Notes: a model not told the origin generated them from the sequence alone. A DNA stretch of 64,000 bases from Caulobacter sp. (GCA_016125585.1 WGLL01000005.1:558001-622000); one strand, 5' to 3'. Numbered from the stretch's first letter, positions 38,680-48,226 are shown. Numbers and translations: made by a program.

Positions 38680-39630
38680 TCAGGCGCGGCTGAACGCCAC
38701 GGTCCAGCCGATCAGGGCGCCGCGACTGTCGTGGGCCTCGCCCTGTTCGATGGCGGTCAGGCCGACCCGCCCGGCCCGGTGAACCAGGGCCTCAAGGCCG
38801 CCCTGGTCGAGGGCCGCCCGCACCTGGCAATGCTGGCGTTGACGCCATGCGGCGTTCCCGGCCTCGAACTCGTCGAGCCGCTTCAGGGCGTTGGCCGGAT
38901 CGTAGCGGTCAATCCGCTCGCAAAGATCGACCAGGTAGCCCACCAGGTAACGCGGCTGGTCGAACGCCGGCTCCGGGCGCAGACGCGCGGCGGTCTTGCG
39001 AACCGCATCGGCAAAGGCCGCCTCGGCCTGCCTCAGGGTCGCGGGCGGCGCGCCCTTCAGATGGGCGCCGAAGGCCCGGCGGGCCTGGCGTATGGCCGCG
39101 CCGCCGCCGAGCACCCCGTCATAGGCGGCGATCTGTGCGGCGGTCTGGCCGGTGATGACGCTGCCGGCGTGGTGCAGCAGCATCCGGCACTTTCCGCCCG
39201 GTTTGAGCACCCGCGACAGTTCCGGCAGGGCGCGACGCGCGTCGGCGTACTCGATGCCGAATTGCGATGAGGCGCCGTCGAAATGGGCAGCCGGAAAGGG
39301 CAGGGCCTCCAGGGACACTTCCCCCATCAGGGTCAGACCGGGATCGGCGGAGACGCCGCTGTCGAGACTGGCGTAGTCGACGCCGACCACCTCCAGCGGC
39401 GGGGATTTTCCTGTTCCGGCCGCCACGGCGTGCCGCGCCACCTGGCCGCTGCCGGTGGCCAGGTCGATGAGCCGTGATCCTGCCGGAAAGTCGGCGAAGA
39501 AGCCGCGCCAGATTTCTGCGGTATCGAGTGCGACCGGCCCTTCCGACGTTTGCACGCTCAGCACCTCGGCCCTGCCGGTCCGCCAGTAGTCCGTCCAGTG
39601 CCAGCCGATCCGCTTGTCGGTGATGGTCAT
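38680..39630 (-). CDS. Class I SAM-dependent methyltransferase
   Basis: About 316 residues. SAM motif I 'LIDLATGSGQVARHA' near residues 50-65, 'VVGVDYASLDSG' motif II, and 'LPELSRVLKPGGKCRMLLH' motif post-II/III show a Methyltransf_11/25 fold. The C-terminal 140 residues are helical and not recognised; substrate unknown. ATG 39630 is chosen because GGAGG is directly upstream, though only 2 bp away; ATG 39645 is an alternative. Divergent from the LuxR-hydrolase gene. Confidence 0.75.
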   Translation of the reverse strand: MTITDKRIGWHWTDYWRTGRAEVLSVQTSEGPVALDTAEIWRGFFADFPAGSRLIDLATGSGQVARHAVAAGTGKSPPLEVVGVDYASLDSGVSADPGLTLMGEVSLEALPFPAAHFDGASSQFGIEYADARRALPELSRVLKPGGKCRMLLHHAGSVITGQTAAQIAAYDGVLGGGAAIRQARRAFGAHLKGAPPATLRQAEAAFADAVRKTAARLRPEPAFDQPRYLVGYLVDLCERIDRYDPANALKRLDEFEAGNAAWRQRQHCQVRAALDQGGLEALVHRAGRVGLTAIEQGEAHDSRGALIGWTVAFSRA

Positions 39631-39793
39631 CGCCTCCGCAGGCATCGCCGTAATTATTTCAGGAAGGCTACACAGTGAACGACGGTCTCTCAACCACTCA
39701 CATTGAGCCTGTCGGTTTGCTGCGGCGGAAGGGCATAAAATCCGCATTGCGCTCGCCGCCCGACGAGGGTCTTCTCTGGGCAGGTCGAGTTGA

Positions 39794-41641
39794 TTGACGC
39801 GTGGTGAGAGTTTGACCCGTCGTGCCGGGACGCAGGCGCCAGATCCCCTGACTCCGTGGCTGGAGGCGCCTGGCGAGGTCGCCAGCGAAATCCGGAGCGG
39901 TTCGCGGGCCTATGACGACACCTTCAGCAAGCGCATCGTCGGCTACGGCTATCTGAAGCCGGACCGGCTGGGCCTGGCGCTTCTGGCCAGGGACGGCGCC
40001 GTCGTCTTCGCCAACGCCCGGTTCGAGGCCTCGGTCGGACCAGCCCTGCTCGACAAGGCCGCCATGGACGCCGCCCTGGCCGGCGACCGGGTCGTCATCA
40101 GCCGGTCGGAGCCTGCCTCCGCGACAGGGGCGCCGGTGACGATGGCCTATGGGCCCAGCGCGCTCGCGCGGGGCTGGGCCCTGCCCGAAGACTGCCGTCA
40201 GCAACTGGCCAGGACGCCGTGCGCCGTCGTGGTCCTGGCGATTGCGGGGGCCGAAACCCTGGAATCGCTGTCTGACGCCTGCGACAGTTTCGGCCTGACC
40301 GCGGGCGAGACCCGGGTTGTCATCGGCCTGATCGGGACCGGCAACCTGCGGGACGCCGCGCAGAAGGCGGGGGTGGGCTACGCCACCGCCCGGAAGGCGG
40401 TCTTCGAGGCCATGCGCCGCATGGGCGTCACGCGGCAGACCGCGATGGTGGAACGGCTGCTGAAGCTCTCGCTCGGGGTCTGGCCGGTCGGCCGGGAAGG
40501 GGACGCGGTTCTCTCCGACACCTGGGGGCTGACCGCCCGCCAGGGCGCGCTGGCCTACCGCATTTCCGTCGGCATGACCCGGACCGAGGCGGCGAGGGCG
40601 ACCGGCGTCTCCGACGCGGTGGCCAAGAAGGAGCTGGCGGCGGTGTTCGCCACTCTGGGGGTCAATTCCATGGCCGCCCTGTCTCGCTTCGTGGTCGAGG
40701 CCCGCGCCCTGGCCATGCTGACCGATGTGATCGCCGGGGGTTTGAGGCAGGGGGACGAGGTCATCGAGCCGCTGCGTGTCCTGCCCAGGCCCGACGGCTC
40801 TTTCGTCGGATTCAGCGACTATGGTCCCCGGTCCGGCAAACCGGTGCTGGTCCTGCACAGCAGCTCATCAACCCGGCCGGCGCCGCGTCGCCTTGTCCGC
40901 GCCCTTCATGCCGCCCGGTTCAGACCGATCGCCATCGACCGCCCGGGATTTGGCATGACCGATCCGGGTCCCGCCGCCGATCACCCCGATCCGTTCGAGG
41001 CCGCCTGTCCCGACATCGAGCGGGTTCTCGATGCGCTGAAGATATCCCGGATCGATGTCATCGCCCGGGGCGGCGCCCAGGTCGCCCTGGCGATGGCCGC
41101 CAGCGTGCCCGAGCGCATCGGCAGGGTGATTCTCCTCAACCCCGATCCGCCGACCCGCCCCGATGAGCAGCGGCGCGGGCCGATCCGCGCGGTCAAGGAA
41201 CTTTTCTTCCGCCGCCCGGAACTGATCGAGCGGTTCGCCAACACCATGGCCGCCCACATCTCCGAAGATCGCGCCCGGCAGGTCATCGCCCGTCTGATCG
41301 AGGGCAGCGAGGTCGACACCGCGGCCATGGCCGACCCGCTCAACTACGCCGACTTCTATCGCGGCATCCGCATGTTCCTGATGGGTCGGGCGGTCGGCTA
41401 TGTGCGCGAGCAGATCGCCATGACCCGCTCCGACCCGCCGCCCCTCAAGGACGCCTCCGACTGGCGCGTCTTCATCGGCGCCGCCGACCCCCTGCACGAT
41501 CACCGGCAGGTGGACGCCTACTGGCGGGGCCTCTTGCCCGGCGCCCGGTTTGAGACCCTCGCCGATGGCGGCCGCTTCATCGCCATGACCCACGCGGATC
41601 GCATCGTGTCCAGTCTGTCCGCCGAAGCCACGTCGTCCTGA
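39794..41641 (+). CDS. HTH (LuxR-like) regulator fused to an alpha/beta hydrolase domain lacking its nucleophile
   Basis: About 615 residues. N-terminal 50-150: a PAS-like segment ('SKRIVGYGYLKPDRLGLALL.. GAVVFANARFE'). Residues about 168-227 and 244-305 each resemble a LuxR-type HTH ('FGLTAGETRVVIGLIG...', 'WGLTARQGALAYRISVG...'), arranged in tandem. Residues about 325-610 are an alpha/beta hydrolase: 'VLVLHSSSSTR', 'PIAIDRPGFGMTDPG', acid and His still present in 'GAADPLHDH' and 'MTHADRI'. At the nucleophile elbow, however, the sequence reads VIARGGAQ (residues 422-429), so Ser is replaced by Gly426. The start is uncertain: only TTG codons (39794 or 39812) are available upstream. Probably a transcription regulator sensing a small ligand. 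Confidence 0.75.
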   Translation: MTRGESLTRRAGTQAPDPLTPWLEAPGEVASEIRSGSRAYDDTFSKRIVGYGYLKPDRLGLALLARDGAVVFANARFEASVGPALLDKAAMDAALAGDRVVISRSEPASATGAPVTMAYGPSALARGWALPEDCRQQLARTPCAVVVLAIAGAETLESLSDACDSFGLTAGETRVVIGLIGTGNLRDAAQKAGVGYATARKAVFEAMRRMGVTRQTAMVERLLKLSLGVWPVGREGDAVLSDTWGLTARQGALAYRISVGMTRTEAARATGVSDAVAKKELAAVFATLGVNSMAALSRFVVEARALAMLTDVIAGGLRQGDEVIEPLRVLPRPDGSFVGFSDYGPRSGKPVLVLHSSSSTRPAPRRLVRALHAARFRPIAIDRPGFGMTDPGPAADHPDPFEAACPDIERVLDALKISRIDVIARGGAQVALAMAASVPERIGRVILLNPDPPTRPDEQRRGPIRAVKELFFRRPELIERFANTMAAHISEDRARQVIARLIEGSEVDTAAMADPLNYADFYRGIRMFLMGRAVGYVREQIAMTRSDPPPLKDASDWRVFIGAADPLHDHRQVDAYWRGLLPGARFETLADGGRFIAMTHADRIVSSLSAEATSS

Positions 41642-41744
41642 AGGGGCCCGGGAGAAATCTTGGGCGCCGAAAAGGAAGCCCTTGGGCGACCCAACGTCAG
41701 GTCCCTAGATTTGTCAGCGTTGTTTCTGGAACGGGAAGATCGCC

Positions 41745-42749
41745 ATGAAAGTCGCCGCCGTCAAAGCCCCGGGCGGGCTGGACAAGATCGTCATCGAAGA
41801 GCGTGACCGTCCGACCCCCGGTCATGGCGAGATCCTCGTCAGGGTTCGCGCCAGCTCGTTGAATTTCCACGATTTCGCCGTGGTCGCCGGGATGATCAAG
41901 ACGCCGGACGGCCGCATCCCGATGTCCGACGGCGCCGGCGAGGTGGTCGAGGCGGGCCCCGGAACCAGCCGGTTCAAGGCCGGCGACCAGGTGCTGTCGA
42001 CCTTCTTCCCCAACTGGCCCGCCGGCGGCCCGACCCTGCCGCGCCTGATCGGCGTGCCGGGCGACAATGCCGACGGATTCGCGGCGGAATATGTCGCCAT
42101 GCCGGAATCGGCCTTCACCCGCCTGCCCAAGGGCTACAGCTTCGCCCAGGCGGCGACCCTGCCCTGCGCCGCCCTGACCGCCTGGCGGGCCCTGATGGTC
42201 GAGGCGCAGATCAAGCCGGGCGACATCGTCCTGACCCAGGGCACCGGCGGGGTGTCGATCTTCGCCCTTCAGTTGGCCAAGGCGGCCGGGGCCACGGTGA
42301 TCTCGACCTCGTCCTCCCAGGACAAGCTGGACCGGCTGAAGGCGCTCGGCGCCGACCATCTGATCAACTACCGCGAGGAGGCCAACTGGGGACAGGCGGC
42401 CATGGCGCTGACCGGCGGGCGCGGCGTCGACGCCGTGGTCGAGATCGGCGGGCCGGGCACCTTGACCCAGTCGATCCACGCCTCCCGCATCGGCGGCCAT
42501 ATCTCGCTGATCGGCGTCCTGACCGGCGTCTCTGGCGAGGTTCCGACGGCCCTGGCGATGTCGAAGAACGTCGCCATCAAGGGCATCACCGTGGGCTCGC
42601 ATCAGGATCAGGTCGACATGATCGCCGCCATCGAGGCCAACGGCATCGAGCCGGTGATCGACTCCACCTTCCCGCTGGAACAGATTTCGGCCGCCTTCGC
42701 CCACCAGATCTCGCAGAAGCACTTCGGCAAGATCTGCCTGGAGTTCTGA
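41745..42749 (+). CDS. Zinc-type alcohol dehydrogenase/quinone oxidoreductase (MDR)
   Basis: 334-residue medium-chain dehydrogenase/reductase. Coenzyme-binding motif 'TQGTGGVSIFALQLAKAAGATVI' (about 165-188, TGGVS form) is NADPH-type; no catalytic zinc ligands (Cys/His) in 'SSLNFHDFAVVAG', so it is a zinc-independent quinone/enoyl reductase. The C-terminus ends 'HFGKICLEF'. ATG 41745 with GGGAAGAT upstream. Located 103 bp downstream of the HTH-hydrolase gene in the same direction; it may be a target of that regulator, which is a guess. Confidence 0.85.
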   Translation: MKVAAVKAPGGLDKIVIEERDRPTPGHGEILVRVRASSLNFHDFAVVAGMIKTPDGRIPMSDGAGEVVEAGPGTSRFKAGDQVLSTFFPNWPAGGPTLPRLIGVPGDNADGFAAEYVAMPESAFTRLPKGYSFAQAATLPCAALTAWRALMVEAQIKPGDIVLTQGTGGVSIFALQLAKAAGATVISTSSSQDKLDRLKALGADHLINYREEANWGQAAMALTGGRGVDAVVEIGGPGTLTQSIHASRIGGHISLIGVLTGVSGEVPTALAMSKNVAIKGITVGSHQDQVDMIAAIEANGIEPVIDSTFPLEQISAAFAHQISQKHFGKICLEF

Positions 42750-42828
42750 TCGGCGGCAGGCCGAACAAGGGTCTGGATTTACGGTGTAAGACAGTCGATG
42801 GTGCGGCCCCAGCCAAGGAGCCGCCGCC

Positions 42829-43986
42829 ATGAATCGCCAATCCGAGTTCGACATCATCGTCTACGGCGCCACCGGCTTCACCGGCCGGCTGGTCGCCGAG
42901 TATCTGGCCGGGCGCCATGGCGTCGGCGGCGAGGTTAAATGGGCGATGGCCGGCCGCAGCGCCGACAAGTTGGCGGCGGTTCGCGACGAGATCGGCGCGC
43001 CGCCGAATACGCCGCTGATTGTCGCCGACGCCTCTGATCCGGCCTCTCTGAAGGCCATGGTCGGCCGGGCGCGGGCGATCCTGACCACAGTCGGGCCCTA
43101 TCAGCTCTACGGCAGCGACCTGGTCGCCGCCTGCGCCGCGGCCGGCGCTGACTATCTCGACCTCTCGGGCGAGCCGACGTGGATGGCGCAGATGATTGCC
43201 GCGCACGAGGCGGCGGCGAAGGCGTCTGGAGCTCGTATCCTGTTCTCCTGCGGCTTCGATTCCATTCCCTTCGAGCTGGGCGTCCTGTGGACTCAGGAGA
43301 TCGCCCGCAAGCGCCTGGGTCACGCCGTGTCGCGGATCAAGGGGCGGGTCCGCGCGATGCAGGGCGGTCTTTCCGGCGGCACGGCGGCCAGCGGCGCGGC
43401 GACCATGGCGGCGATGCAGAAGGACCCCTCTCTCGCCGGCCTGATGTTCGACCCCTTCGCCCTGACGCCCGGCTTTCGGGGACCCGCCCAGCCCGACGGC
43501 ATGACCCCGCATCGCGACGAGGATCTTGGCGAGGAGGTCGGGCCCTTCATGATGGCGACCATCAACAGCAAGAACATCCATCGCTCCAACCTGCTGCAGG
43601 GTCACGCCTATGGCGCCGACTTCGTCTACGACGAGATGGCGGTGATCACCCCGGCCGCCCCGACGGAGTTCACCAGCCTGGGCGGCGAGGGCATGCCCAA
43701 GCCCGGCGAGGGACCCAGCAAGGCCCAACGCGACGCCGGCTTCTACGACCTGCTGTTCATTGGACTGGACAGCGACGGACGGCAGGTGCGGGGATCTGTC
43801 CATGGCGACCGCGACCCCGGATACGGCTCGACCTCCAAGATCATCGCCGAGACGGCCATCTGTCTGGTCAAGCAGGCGACGGACCTGCCGGGCGGCGTCT
43901 GGGTTCCGGGGGCGGCGCTGGGGCGCAAACTGATTGACCGGCTGCAAGCCAACGCCGGCCTGACCTTCAGGGACGAAACCGCCTGA
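42829..43986 (+). CDS. Saccharopine dehydrogenase-like NADP-binding protein
   Basis: 385 residues. Rossmann start '[21 protein letters not shown]' (residues 8-28) and '[35 protein letters not shown]' mark the trans-acting enoyl reductase / saccharopine-dehydrogenase C-terminal-lacking family, also found near fatty-acid or polyketide genes. Physiological role unknown. AAGGAG sits 8 bp ahead of the ATG. It follows the quinone oxidoreductase by 79 bp in the same orientation. Confidence 0.82.
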   Translation: MNRQSEFDIIVYGATGFTGRLVAEYLAGRHGVGGEVKWAMAGRSADKLAAVRDEIGAPPNTPLIVADASDPASLKAMVGRARAILTTVGPYQLYGSDLVAACAAAGADYLDLSGEPTWMAQMIAAHEAAAKASGARILFSCGFDSIPFELGVLWTQEIARKRLGHAVSRIKGRVRAMQGGLSGGTAASGAATMAAMQKDPSLAGLMFDPFALTPGFRGPAQPDGMTPHRDEDLGEEVGPFMMATINSKNIHRSNLLQGHAYGADFVYDEMAVITPAAPTEFTSLGGEGMPKPGEGPSKAQRDAGFYDLLFIGLDSDGRQVRGSVHGDRDPGYGSTSKIIAETAICLVKQATDLPGGVWVPGAALGRKLIDRLQANAGLTFRDETA

Positions 43987-44056
43987 GCGCCTTCAGGCGG
44001 CGTTGCCGCGCCGGGTCATCGACATAGATGCCTGTGTCGACCCGGCGAGCAGAGCG

Positions 44057-44236
44057 ATGAAGGCCAAACGAAAGTCAGACCTCCCGACGAAACTGTGCCC
44101 CGTGTGCGAACGCCCCTTTTCCTGGCGGAGAAAGTGGGCCGGCTGCTGGGACGAGGTTCGCTACTGTTCTGATCGCTGCCGGGGCCGGCGAGGGTCCGGG
44201 GTGGGCGCGGCCAACGATGGCCAGGTTCGGCGATGA
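44057..44236 (+). CDS. DUF2256 zinc-finger-like small protein
   Basis: 59 residues. Four Cys in a CPVC...C..C pattern (Cys14, Cys17, Cys37, Cys41) with 'RPFSWRRKW' between them, diagnostic for DUF2256. The family is usually encoded next to cryptochrome/photolyase-like genes, as here: its TGA overlaps the next ATG (ATGA at 44233-44236), so the two are translated together. The function is unknown; a zinc-binding role in photolyase assembly or Fe-S delivery is speculation. ATG 44057 is chosen because it starts the conserved core. Confidence 0.8.
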   Translation: MKAKRKSDLPTKLCPVCERPFSWRRKWAGCWDEVRYCSDRCRGRRGSGVGAANDGQVRR

Positions 44237-45813
44237 CCTCGTCGGCCAGGACCGGAGGGACCCTGCGGCTGGTTCTTGGCGACCAGATTTCCGAGTCGCT
44301 GTCGGCCTTGTCGGATCTCGATCCGCAGACCGATGTCGTGCTGATGGCGGAGGTGCGCGACGAGGCCACCTATGTCCGCCATCACAAGCAGAAGATCGCC
44401 ATGATCTTCGCCGCGATGCGGGGTCACGCCGGGCGGCTGGCCGCCAAAGGCGTTTCGGTTCGCTACGTTCGCATCGACGACGAGGCGAACAGCCATTCGA
44501 TCGTCGGCGAGATGCAGCGGGCCCTTGAGGCGAGCGGCTGCGAGCGGATTGTTCTGACCGAATGCGGTGAGTGGCGCCTGGCGGAGGCCCTCAGGGCGTT
44601 CGCCGCCGAGGCCGCCGTACCTGTGGAGATTCGCGAGGATCAGCGGTTCATCTGTTCTCATGCGCGGTTCCGCAACTGGGCGAGCGATCGGCGCCAGCTG
44701 CGGATGGAGTATTTCTATCGTGAGATGCGGCGCGACACCGGTCTGCTGATGGACGGATCAGAACCGGCGGGCGGACAGTGGAACTATGACGCCGAGAACC
44801 GGAAGGGGCTGCCCAAAGGGTTGCGCCCGCCGGTCAGGGCGCGAACGCCGCCAAATCCTCAGACCCTCGCGGCCATTGCCGATGTTGGGCGTCTCTTTCC
44901 CGACCATTTCGGAGACCTGGACGCCTTTGGCTGGCCGACGACCCCCGACGAGGCCGAGGCTGTCCTGGACGCCTTTCTGACGACGATCCTGCCCGGGTTT
45001 GGCGATTGGCAGGACGCCATGGCGACGGGCGAACCCTGGATGTGGCACGGCCTGATCTCCACGGCGCTCAACATTGGCCTGCTCGATCCGCTCGACACCT
45101 GCCGGCGCGCCGAAGCGATCTATCGGGAGGGGCGCGCACCCCTGAACGCCGTCGAGGGCTTCATCCGCCAGATCCTCGGCTGGCGTGAATTCGTACGGGG
45201 AATCTACTGGCTGAAGATGCCGGAATACGGTTTGCGGAACGCCCTCGGAGCCGACCGGAACCTCCCCTGGTTCTTCTGGTCCGGCAAGACCGACATGGCC
45301 TGTGTCGCCGACACGGTGGAATCAACCCGGCGCAATGCCTACGCCCATCACATCCAGCGCCTGATGGTGACCGGCAACCTGGCCATGCTGCTCGGCGTCG
45401 ATCCCGATCAGGTGGACGACTGGTACATGACCGTCTTCGCCGACGCCTTCGACTGGGTCGAGATGCCCAACACGCGGGGCATGGCGACCTTCGCCGATGG
45501 CGGCATCGTCGGCTCCAAACCCTATGCGGCCTCCGGCGCCTATATCCACCGGATGAGCGACTACTGCGGCGGCTGCCGCTATGACGTGAAGGGCAGGACG
45601 GGCGAGGCGGCCTGCCCGTTCAATCGTCTGTACTGGGGCTTTCTGGAACGAAACCGCGCGGTTCTCTCCGGCAATCCGCGGCTGGCCATGCCGTACCGGA
45701 CCCTGGCGGGCTTTGGCGAAGAGCGGCGAAAGGCGCTGCTTGCCGAAGCGGAGTCGACCCGCCTGGCGCTGGGCGCGGGTCCTGCTGAGCACACGCCAGC
45801 CTCCCCGGGCTGA
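44233..45813 (+). CDS. Iron-sulfur bacterial cryptochrome/(6-4) photolyase (FeS-BCP, PhrB-like)
   Basis: 526 residues. N-terminal Rossmann domain starting '[17 protein letters not shown]', then an all-alpha FAD-binding domain ('[18 protein letters not shown]', '[19 protein letters not shown]', '[18 protein letters not shown]'). The four Fe-S cysteines are present at Cys357, Cys445, Cys448 and Cys461, exactly 7 residues offset from PhrB of Agrobacterium (350/438/441/454), which repairs (6-4) photoproducts using FAD, DMRL and a 4Fe-4S cluster. All key Cys are conserved, so it should be functional. ATG overlaps the DUF2256 stop. It ends 59 bp before the tRNA-derived island border. Confidence 0.93.
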   Translation: MTSSARTGGTLRLVLGDQISESLSALSDLDPQTDVVLMAEVRDEATYVRHHKQKIAMIFAAMRGHAGRLAAKGVSVRYVRIDDEANSHSIVGEMQRALEASGCERIVLTECGEWRLAEALRAFAAEAAVPVEIREDQRFICSHARFRNWASDRRQLRMEYFYREMRRDTGLLMDGSEPAGGQWNYDAENRKGLPKGLRPPVRARTPPNPQTLAAIADVGRLFPDHFGDLDAFGWPTTPDEAEAVLDAFLTTILPGFGDWQDAMATGEPWMWHGLISTALNIGLLDPLDTCRRAEAIYREGRAPLNAVEGFIRQILGWREFVRGIYWLKMPEYGLRNALGADRNLPWFFWSGKTDMACVADTVESTRRNAYAHHIQRLMVTGNLAMLLGVDPDQVDDWYMTVFADAFDWVEMPNTRGMATFADGGIVGSKPYAASGAYIHRMSDYCGGCRYDVKGRTGEAACPFNRLYWGFLERNRAVLSGNPRLAMPYRTLAGFGEERRKALLAEAESTRLALGAGPAEHTPASPG

Positions 45814-45872
45814 GAGGAGGTTCCGTAATGACCCTTGCCCCGCAAGGGGAGGACTGCTTTCTGGGGACGGAA

Positions 45873-45918
45873 TGGTGGGCGCAGTAGGATTCGAACCTAC
45901 GACCCGCTGATTAAGAGT
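45873..45918 (-). repeat. attL: duplicated 3' part of tRNA-Lys (46 nt)
   Basis: Identical to 47722-47767, covering the CCA end, T-arm, variable loop and the 3' anticodon arm. The next bases (TTGTTGCGCCGC) diverge from the tRNA, so this is a fragment made by site-specific integration, not a second tRNA gene. Confidence 0.9.
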
Positions 45919-46023
45919 TTGTTGCGCCGCAGTCTTTGTTGGCATAAATTGTTGAATGTTAACAACAATTATTGTCCCTCCGCGCCCCGCTTCGTCCCGT
46001 GAAGTCCCGACACGCTGCTTGCC

Positions 46024-46036
46024 ATTGGCTTACCAG
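46024..46036 (+). repeat. 13-bp repeat, left copy (possible integrase arm site)
   Basis: ATTGGCTTACCAG, 105 bp inside the left att core. The same 13 bp recur at 47629-47641, 80 bp from the right core. Confidence 0.5.
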
Positions 46037-46064
46037 CCGTACAGGCAAATTGAGGCAGTGCAAA

Positions 46065-46202
46065 ATGGGGACTAAGCTAACAAAGACACTGGTCGAGAAG
46101 CTGGAGCCGGCCAGGAAGCCGACCTTCGTCTGGGACTCTTCACTGGCCGGATTTGGCGTCAAGGTCACGCCCGCAGGCCGGAAGGTCTATGTGGCACCAT
46201 AA
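46065..46202 (+). pseudogene. Tyrosine integrase, N-terminal remnant
   Basis: 45 codons starting ATG 46065 with GAGG upstream. 'LTKTLVEKLEPARKPTFVWDS' and 'LAGFGVKVTPAGRKVYV' are the DUF4102 arm-DNA-binding start of P4-type integrases of about 400 residues. A stop follows at the fusion point, and the catalytic domain (R..HxxR..Y) is gone. Placement 147 bp inside the att core, reading inward, is the standard position of an island integrase. Confidence 0.88.
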
Positions 46203-46242
46203 TTTGACAGGCACCCTCACCGGTCCCGTGGACTAGCTGTAG

Positions 46243-47496
46243 GATAACCGCCTCGACTACGTGAGTTGCTGGTTCAAGCTCGCTGTCCAATACGCACAGC
46301 GAAATCGAGCGATTAGAATTGGTTTCGTCTCGACGAACTCGATTTGCCAAGGTGAGCAAGCGGCGATCATGTGGCCGCCGCTCTTTGAGAAGGGCGCGCG
46401 GATTTGCTTCGCTCACCGGACGTTCGAGTGGATGAGCGAGTCTAAAGGCAAGGCAGCCGTTCACTGCGTGATCGTCGGCATCGATTTCGCTAATGGAGGC
46501 GAATGTCAGATGTACGACTACGAGCATGTGCGGGGGGAAGCACACCTCGTGCTCGTGCCCAAGATCAACAGCTATCTCGTAGCCGGCGCGCAGATTTACA
46601 TCCCCCCGCGCAGTCGGCCGCCGCCCGGTTTCAGGAAACTCTTCCAGGGGAGTAAGCCCGCTGATGGTGCCAGGCTTAAGGATGAGCGGGGCCGATACGT
46701 CACAACCAGCAATCTGATCCTAGAAGAGGAGGACCGCGCGGCTCTCCTCCTCGAGGAGCCTGAACTCAAGGCGTGGCTTCGCCCTTATGTTGGTGGACAG
46801 GAACTCCTCTCGGGAGTGCAGCGTTGGTGTTTTTGGCTCAAGGACGCCGAGCCGAGGGAGCTGCGGAAATCTGCTGAAATGCAACGGCGCCTTGATCGCG
46901 TTCGTACGGGGCGGCTTAAGAGCCCAACGCGCAGCGTCCGCGAGTTTGCTGCTACTCCATGGTTGTTCACGCAGGATCGGCAGCCCGACACCGACTATCT
47001 AGCTGTGCCGGAGGTCTCTTCGGAGACCCGCGAATATATCCCGATCTGCTACGTAGACGCGAGGGTAATTGGCAGCAACAAGCTTCTAATCTTGCCGGAA
47101 GCGGAGCTTTGGCTGTTGGCTATGCTGACCTCTGCGATGCACATGGGCTGGATGCGAACCATCGCGGGTCGGATGAAAAGCGACTACAGCTATTCCCCGA
47201 ATGTCTATAACTCATTTCCCTGGCCGACTTTAACGACGGCCCAGAAGGCGGCCCTTGAGTCCGCTGCGGATGCGATCCTCCAGGCGCGCGCGTCGCATCC
47301 GGAAGAAACACTCGCTAGCCTTTACGATCCCGAACTCATGCCAGAAGACCTGCGGGCAGCTCACAAGGCCAATGACCGCCTGGTAGATCGAATCTATCGG
47401 CCGCGAGGTTTCAGGACGGAGCGAGAGCGCGTTGAGCATCTTTTCGAGATGTTTGAGCGCAACGCAGCACCGTTAGCCCAGCAAGGGGGTCGCTGA
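46243..47496 (+). pseudogene. MmeI-like type IIG restriction-modification protein, C-terminal half
   Basis: Codons from about 46243 (just after an in-frame TAG) give NRLDYVSCWFKLA, which fits the internal 'LDYVaaWy.kA' of MmeI-like methyltransferases, so homology begins abruptly and the 5' half is missing. Remaining: 'GFVSTNSICQGEQ' and 'ICFAHRTFEWMSE' (end of the methylase domain), the target-recognition domain ('LRPYVGGQELLSGVQRW', 'PWLFTQDRQPDTDYLAVPEVSSE'), and the C-terminal helices ('SYSPNVYNSFPWP', 'LYDPELMPEDLRAAHKAND'). Motif I, NPPY and the nuclease are absent. A GTG at 46261 could begin a 411-residue product, but it would be inactive. Confidence 0.87.
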
Positions 47497-47628
47497 CGCG
47501 CCTGTCATACGCTCGGACTCTTCCTGTGGCGCAGGAATCCTGCTGTGAGGGGTGTGGGCGGCCGTAGCACAAGCCTGTTCGCACCAGGTGTACTCAAGCG
47601 GCGAGCTTGACCCACTGAGCGGCTTACT

Positions 47629-47641
47629 ATTGGCTTACCAG
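47629..47641 (+). repeat. 13-bp repeat, right copy (possible integrase arm site)
   Basis: ATTGGCTTACCAG, identical to 46024-46036; preceded by a half copy GGCTTAC at 47621-47627. Confidence 0.5.
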
Positions 47642-47721
47642 TTCATCGCCGTTGGCAAGCGGCATGTGCCGGACTTGAATGGGAACACCACTTAGGCTTT
47701 TGAAAAGCCTTCGGAAAAAAG

Positions 47722-47797
<76 letters not shown>

Positions 47798-47877
47798 GCA
47801 CGGCCGGACAGAAAGTCTTGCCCGGCGGCAAGGGCGCGGAACATAGTCGAAAATTATCAGGACGCAAGGCGGTATTC

Positions 47878-48219
47878 TTGGCCAGACGTGACATCACCGG
47901 CGCGGTGGATTTTCCTTATCTCGAAGGCTTCGCGGCCGGGGATCAGGGGGTGGTCGACGAGGTGCTCAACCTGTTTCGCGAACAGGCGGCGATCTGGTCG
48001 CGGATGCTGTCGCCGGACAGCGACGGCTGGCGCGACGCGGTCCACACCCTCAAGGGCGCGGCGCGCGGGATCGGGGCCAATGACCTGGGCAATGTCTGCG
48101 AACGGGCCGAGCGCGACGGCGCCGGCGTGCTGCCGTCGGTTCATGCGGCGCTGGACGCGGCCTTGCTGGACGTCGCCGCCTACCAGCACGAACAGGCGCT
48201 GAAATCGCTGAAGGGATAG
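47878..48219 (+). CDS. Single-domain histidine phosphotransfer (Hpt) protein
   Basis: About 113 residues with an Hpt four-helix bundle. The phospho-accepting His56 lies in AVHTLKGAARGIGA. Such proteins pass phosphate between sensor kinases and response regulators; in Caulobacter a small free-standing Hpt (ShpA) acts in the stalk pathway, and this could be its counterpart, but that is a guess. The start is a TTG at 47878 giving ARRDITGAVDFPY; another TTG 20 codons upstream is in frame but adds a basic, unlike stretch. Directly downstream of tRNA-Lys on the other strand. Confidence 0.8.
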   Translation: MARRDITGAVDFPYLEGFAAGDQGVVDEVLNLFREQAAIWSRMLSPDSDGWRDAVHTLKGAARGIGANDLGNVCERAERDGAGVLPSVHAALDAALLDVAAYQHEQALKSLKG

Positions 48220-48226
48220 CCGACCG

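Noticed and set aside
45814..45872. Terminator after the FeS photolyase (CCCTTG/CAAGGG hairpin at about 45833-45849)
   Set aside because: Only a 6-bp stem and no T-run; too weak to list as a feature.
45873..45918. A second tRNA-Lys gene
   Set aside because: Only 46 nt from the 3' half match; the 5' acceptor, D-arm and anticodon start are missing, so it is an att duplication.
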